Shown here piece by piece: positions 61,353 through 64,000 of a stretch of DNA of 64,000 nucleotides (positions are counted from its first letter, which is position 1; every line of letters starts with the position of its first letter). Source of the stretch: JARRRD01 sp037381085 (GTDB lineage: Bacteria > Nitrospirota > Thermodesulfovibrionia > Thermodesulfovibrionales > UBA6898); NCBI GenBank assembly GCA_037381085.1, contig JARRRD010000006.1, positions 31,376-95,375 on the forward strand. Reading direction: 5' to 3'. Made by a program: the position numbers and the translations under genes. The notes beneath the pieces were generated by a model. The model saw nothing but the letters and a program-made list of their open reading frames with translations, had not been told where the DNA came from and did not search any database.

Positions 61353-62216
61353 TCATATTCCACGAAGAGCTTTGTACAGTCCATTCACCAGTTCCGCCAT
61401 TTTATCGTAATCAAGCGTGCCGGCGGTATCGCCGGGATCGTGGTAGTTCGGATTACGGTAGAATGCCGTGTCGGTGACCATAAAGGCCCGATAATCAAAT
61501 TTCCAGAAACTGCGGTGGTCCGAAAAATCGACGCCCGGTATCAGTGAAATACCGCTCAGTGATTTCACAGGCAGCGAAGAGACGGACTTGAAGGAATCTT
61601 TCACCGAACGGGTAAACCTGCGCGACGATATGTTCCCGACAAAAGCTATGTAGTCGCCCTTCCCCGGATAAAAGAGCCTGAATATCGAGGAGGGATAATA
61701 CTGGCACCCTTCGTCCTCGCAGTAATAACCCAGCATCTCCAGAGAAATCATTCCGTACACCTTCGTCCCCTCGACGAACAGCCTCTGGGCATAAAGATAA
61801 CTCCCCATTCTGCTTGTCATGAAGGCAGGCGGTTCCTCAAGGCAAAAGGCGACGAAGCGAGTGCTCCTCCTAAAAGGAGCCAGCGAGACAAGCCTGGCCA
61901 GTTCAAGGAGCCCTGCAACTCCGCTGGCGTTGTCATCGGCTCCGGGTGTGTCGGGCACCGTATCATAATGCGCACCGATGACCAGGATACTTTCGTCTCT
62001 TTCCCCCACGCCGGGCACCTCCACACTCACATTGCAGTATGTGTTGTTCCTGTATGCAAAGGGTTGTCTTGTAACCTCCCAGCCAAAAGACCGGAATTTC
62101 CCCTCGATATAACCGGCTGCTTCGTCAAGCTTGCCTGTGTCAAGATAACTTCTCGGACCTATCTTCTCCGATAGATGAGAAACGGTTTCAATGAGATTCG
62201 ACTTTATATGCTTCAT
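61353..62216 (-). CDS. M28-family zinc aminopeptidase
   Basis: A 287-residue protein starting at ATG 62216 behind AAGGGGACC. The two-zinc site is complete: GAHYDTVPDTPGADDNASG (His, Asp), the Glu pair in FCLEEPP, the Asp/Glu in SLEMLGYY and the C-terminal His in NYHDPGDT. No signal peptide, so it is cytoplasmic. A longer reading frame upstream to 62759 overlaps the divergent gene and is not used. It cleaves N-terminal residues from peptides; substrate unknown. Confidence 0.85.
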   Translation of the reverse strand: MKHIKSNLIETVSHLSEKIGPRSYLDTGKLDEAAGYIEGKFRSFGWEVTRQPFAYRNNTYCNVSVEVPGVGERDESILVIGAHYDTVPDTPGADDNASGVAGLLELARLVSLAPFRRSTRFVAFCLEEPPAFMTSRMGSYLYAQRLFVEGTKVYGMISLEMLGYYCEDEGCQYYPSSIFRLFYPGKGDYIAFVGNISSRRFTRSVKDSFKSVSSLPVKSLSGISLIPGVDFSDHRSFWKFDYRAFMVTDTAFYRNPNYHDPGDTAGTLDYDKMAELVNGLYKALRGI

Positions 62217-62351
62217 CGGTCCCCTTGAGAACAGGCAATGGTCACTTATGAATATAAAACAGAAGAAAAGCTCACTCAAAGTATAGTGCAATTTTGTCCT
62301 CCTCTCAAGAAAGCCGGGGACTCTTGCCGCTTTGAGTGGTAAACTTTGAAT

Positions 62352-63320
62352 ATGGAAGACCTTCGGATCGGCCCGGGCGACAGGGTCCTCATACTGGGTG
62401 CGACGGGATTCATAGGAGGGAGACTGGTACCCGAACTCTACGGGAAGGGCATTAAAATGCGGCTCTTCGCCAGAAATCAGATACGCCTCTCTCGACTCGT
62501 CCCCCCGGGAGCGGACTGCCAGGTCGCACAGGGTGACCTGGTAAGCGGCGAGGGGCTGGAAGAGGCGCTTCAGGAGGTCCACACGGCCTTTTATCTCGTG
62601 CACTCCATGGGAGGGAGAACCATCTTCAAAAACGTCGAATACGCCGGGAAGGACAAGCAGGCCGCCATGATGTTTACCGAAGCTGCTGGCCGGACCGGGC
62701 TGAAGAGGGTTATCTATCTGGGCGCTCTCGGGGAAACCCATAAGGACCTTTCCGAGCACCTCAGGAGCCGTGCAGAGGTCGCAAAAATACTTTCCTCCGG
62801 AAAACCGCCTGCAACACTCCTCCGCGCTGCCATCATCATCGGAGCGGGCGGCTCTTCTTTCGAAATGCTCCGCTATCTTGTAGAAAGGCTGCCGGTCATG
62901 GGATGCCCGAAGTGGATAGACACGAAGATTCAGCCCATCGCGCTGCGGGATGTTCTGGCATATCTGACGGGATGCCTTCTCAACCCTGAAACAGCCGGAA
63001 AATCCTTCGACATAGGCGGACCTGACATCCTCACCTATCGTGAAATGATGCAGCAGTATGCGGAGGCTCGCGGGCTGGCGAAGCGGCTGATTTTTCGTGT
63101 GCCCTTCTTGACGCCCCTCCTCTCCTCATACTGGGTTGACCTCGTGACGCCCGTGCCCTCCGGCGTGGCACACCCCCTCATAGAAGGGTTAAAAAGCGAG
63201 GTTATATGCCGTGACAACAGGATAGACGATTTTGTGCGGGTCGCCAGGACACCATTCAGGGAAGCGGTCAGGATAGCATTCTCGGAAGAGACAGAAGGCC
63301 CCGGCATTACGGGATTCTGA
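62352..63320 (+). CDS. NAD(P)-binding SDR/NmrA-like protein
   Basis: A ~322-residue Rossmann-fold protein. The nucleotide motif is VLILGATGFIGGRLVPELYGKG. AFYLVHSMGG, GLKRVIYLGALGE, PATLLRAAIIIGAGGSSFEML and SFDIGGPDILTYREMM are typical of atypical SDRs close to NDUFA9/YbjT relatives. The family often fuses to DUF2867 or an SRPBCC domain, here encoded next door. I take ATG 62352; TTG 62346 would add two residues. No catalytic Tyr-Lys pair is evident, so it may act as a chaperone or sensor. Confidence 0.8.
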   Translation: MEDLRIGPGDRVLILGATGFIGGRLVPELYGKGIKMRLFARNQIRLSRLVPPGADCQVAQGDLVSGEGLEEALQEVHTAFYLVHSMGGRTIFKNVEYAGKDKQAAMMFTEAAGRTGLKRVIYLGALGETHKDLSEHLRSRAEVAKILSSGKPPATLLRAAIIIGAGGSSFEMLRYLVERLPVMGCPKWIDTKIQPIALRDVLAYLTGCLLNPETAGKSFDIGGPDILTYREMMQQYAEARGLAKRLIFRVPFLTPLLSSYWVDLVTPVPSGVAHPLIEGLKSEVICRDNRIDDFVRVARTPFREAVRIAFSEETEGPGITGF

Positions 63321-63788
63321 GTGGTAATCGAGGAAACCGTCGTCATACATGCCGGCATCGAAGAAGTCTGGAAGACCTTCGTCGATCTGTCATGCTGGAA
63401 GGACTGGAATACGGTACTGGAAGATGTGAGACCTTCCACAGGAAAGATTGCGGAGGGAAGGCATTTGAGATGCTGCATGCGGCCCTTTGCCTTCCCGCTC
63501 CATTTCGATCCCGTGGTCAGTGAGGTCGTCCGGCCGGAGCGCGTCGTATGGTCGGGCAGAAAATACGGTATCCGCGCCGGGCATGAATTCATTTTCAAAG
63601 AGAATAACAGTGACACCACGGTCACCAGCAGGGAGACTTTCCAGGGACTGCCCGTGATCTTTTCGGGGCTTTTCTTTCCTGCCGGGCAGCGAACGAGTAA
63701 GTTTGAACTGTTTATTATTCGTAGCAAAGAAAGTCCGGCAGCAAACCCTTTCTCCATTTCACGCTTCAAAGTGACTGATGCAAATTGA
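63321..63788 (+). CDS. SRPBCC-family protein
   Basis: A 155-residue protein beginning VIEETVVIHAGIEEVWKTFVDLSCWKDWN, a clear SRPBCC (polyketide cyclase/START-like) start, with VVRPERVVWSGRKYGIRAGHEFIF and FPAGQRTSKFELFI. GTG 63321 follows the SDR stop with no gap. It may bind a hydrophobic ligand. Coupling with the SDR suggests one pathway. Confidence 0.8.
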   Translation: MVIEETVVIHAGIEEVWKTFVDLSCWKDWNTVLEDVRPSTGKIAEGRHLRCCMRPFAFPLHFDPVVSEVVRPERVVWSGRKYGIRAGHEFIFKENNSDTTVTSRETFQGLPVIFSGLFFPAGQRTSKFELFIIRSKESPAANPFSISRFKVTDAN

Positions 63789-63864
63789 TTATGAGATCAT
63801 ATTATCATCCGAACTTTAGCTTGACAGTATTATCTTATGCAGCAATAATAAGATCAAATAGAGG

Positions 63865-63960
63865 CTCCCACGACAAAGCCGAACCCTCTGCGAGAGGGGG
63901 CGGAAAGCGGCGGGTCTTCAGCGTGGTGACACGGGAAGGAGATGGCCGAGCTGCCGAAGG
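63865..63960 (+). promoter_or_regulatory. GEMM-I type c-di-GMP riboswitch
   Basis: The sequence carries the GEMM-I order: CACGACAAAGCCGAACC (63869-63885), a CCTCTGCGAGAGG hairpin, GGGCGGAAAGC, GGGTCT, a variable hairpin, then GGCCGAGCTGCCGAA (63944-63958). It resembles the Geobacter 3',3'-cGAMP/c-di-GMP aptamer CACGACAATACTAAACC...GGCGGAAAGCC...GGGCTGCCGAA. The base equal to Vc2 position 20 is G, which favours c-di-GMP over cGAMP. The controlled gene lies beyond the right edge. Confidence 0.85.
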
Positions 63961-64000
63961 GTGAACCTTTTTGGCGGTTTGGCCTTTTTGTTTGAAAGCC

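Noticed and set aside
61353..62759. Extended 468-residue form of the M28 peptidase
   Set aside because: The extra N-terminus overlaps the divergent SDR gene and lacks family similarity; ATG 62216 has a good ribosome site.
1..64000. CRISPR array
   Set aside because: No series of regularly spaced identical repeats was found anywhere in the window.

Overview
The window looks like the chromosome of an uncultured, free-living Gram-negative bacterium. A short run of 13 Ns at 37225-37237 suggests a draft or metagenome assembly. Several traits recall Nitrospirota (Thermodesulfovibrio-like) or Desulfobacterota/Desulfuromonadia: the pheA-hisC-aroF-tyrA-aroA-cmk-ispH-rpsA-sppA-ihf gene order, an AmrS radical SAM enzyme, abundant PAS/GGDEF/PilZ signalling proteins and a GEMM-type riboswitch. 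This placement is an inference from gene content, not a phylogeny.

Layout. 1-11.9 kb is ordinary core genome: receiver protein, FmdB, amrS, rimI-tsaB, an MFS exporter, a znuABC-type metal importer, two small conserved genes, tRNA-Ser, tadA, a heptosyltransferase-like enzyme, nadA and a lytic transglycosylase. After tRNA-Val and tRNA-Asp (12.1-12.3 kb) comes a decayed accessory region to about 19.7 kb. It holds two divergent pairs of small Cys/His-rich genes (four members of one family), a cupin, an IS21 remnant, an MtfA-type peptidase, a toxin-antitoxin operon and several gene fragments. 19.9-33.6 kb is rich in signalling and envelope genes: a disrupted PilZ gene, an Ntn hydrolase plus an outer-membrane barrel, a GGDEF-EAL protein, a PilZ protein, an orphan DHp-like protein, a large hybrid histidine kinase and UppP. 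34-39 kb holds an ABC transporter, a CxxCH-bearing propeller protein broken by the N gap, a probable small RNA, a methyltransferase and a membrane protein. 39.2-55 kb is the aromatic amino acid and core operon region with two DAHP synthases. 55-64 kb mixes hypothetical membrane proteins, a phosphoribosyltransferase, an EndoQ-like nuclease, VanZ, a PAS protein, an M28 peptidase, an SDR protein and an SRPBCC protein. It ends in a c-di-GMP-I type riboswitch whose target gene lies beyond the window.

Strongest regulatory observations. (1) A complete transcription attenuator precedes the first DAHP synthase gene: a promoter, a 30-residue leader peptide with Phe and Trp codons, a 15-bp antiterminator and a mutually exclusive terminator. 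(2) Two promoters 8 kb apart share one architecture: four TTCA motifs phased every 11 bp, four bases, then TATCYT. One drives a Cys-rich small protein. The other drives a gene-free, highly structured ~143-nt transcription unit ending in a strong terminator, which is probably a small RNA. (3) A GEMM-I aptamer sits at the right edge, matching the many c-di-GMP proteins in the window.
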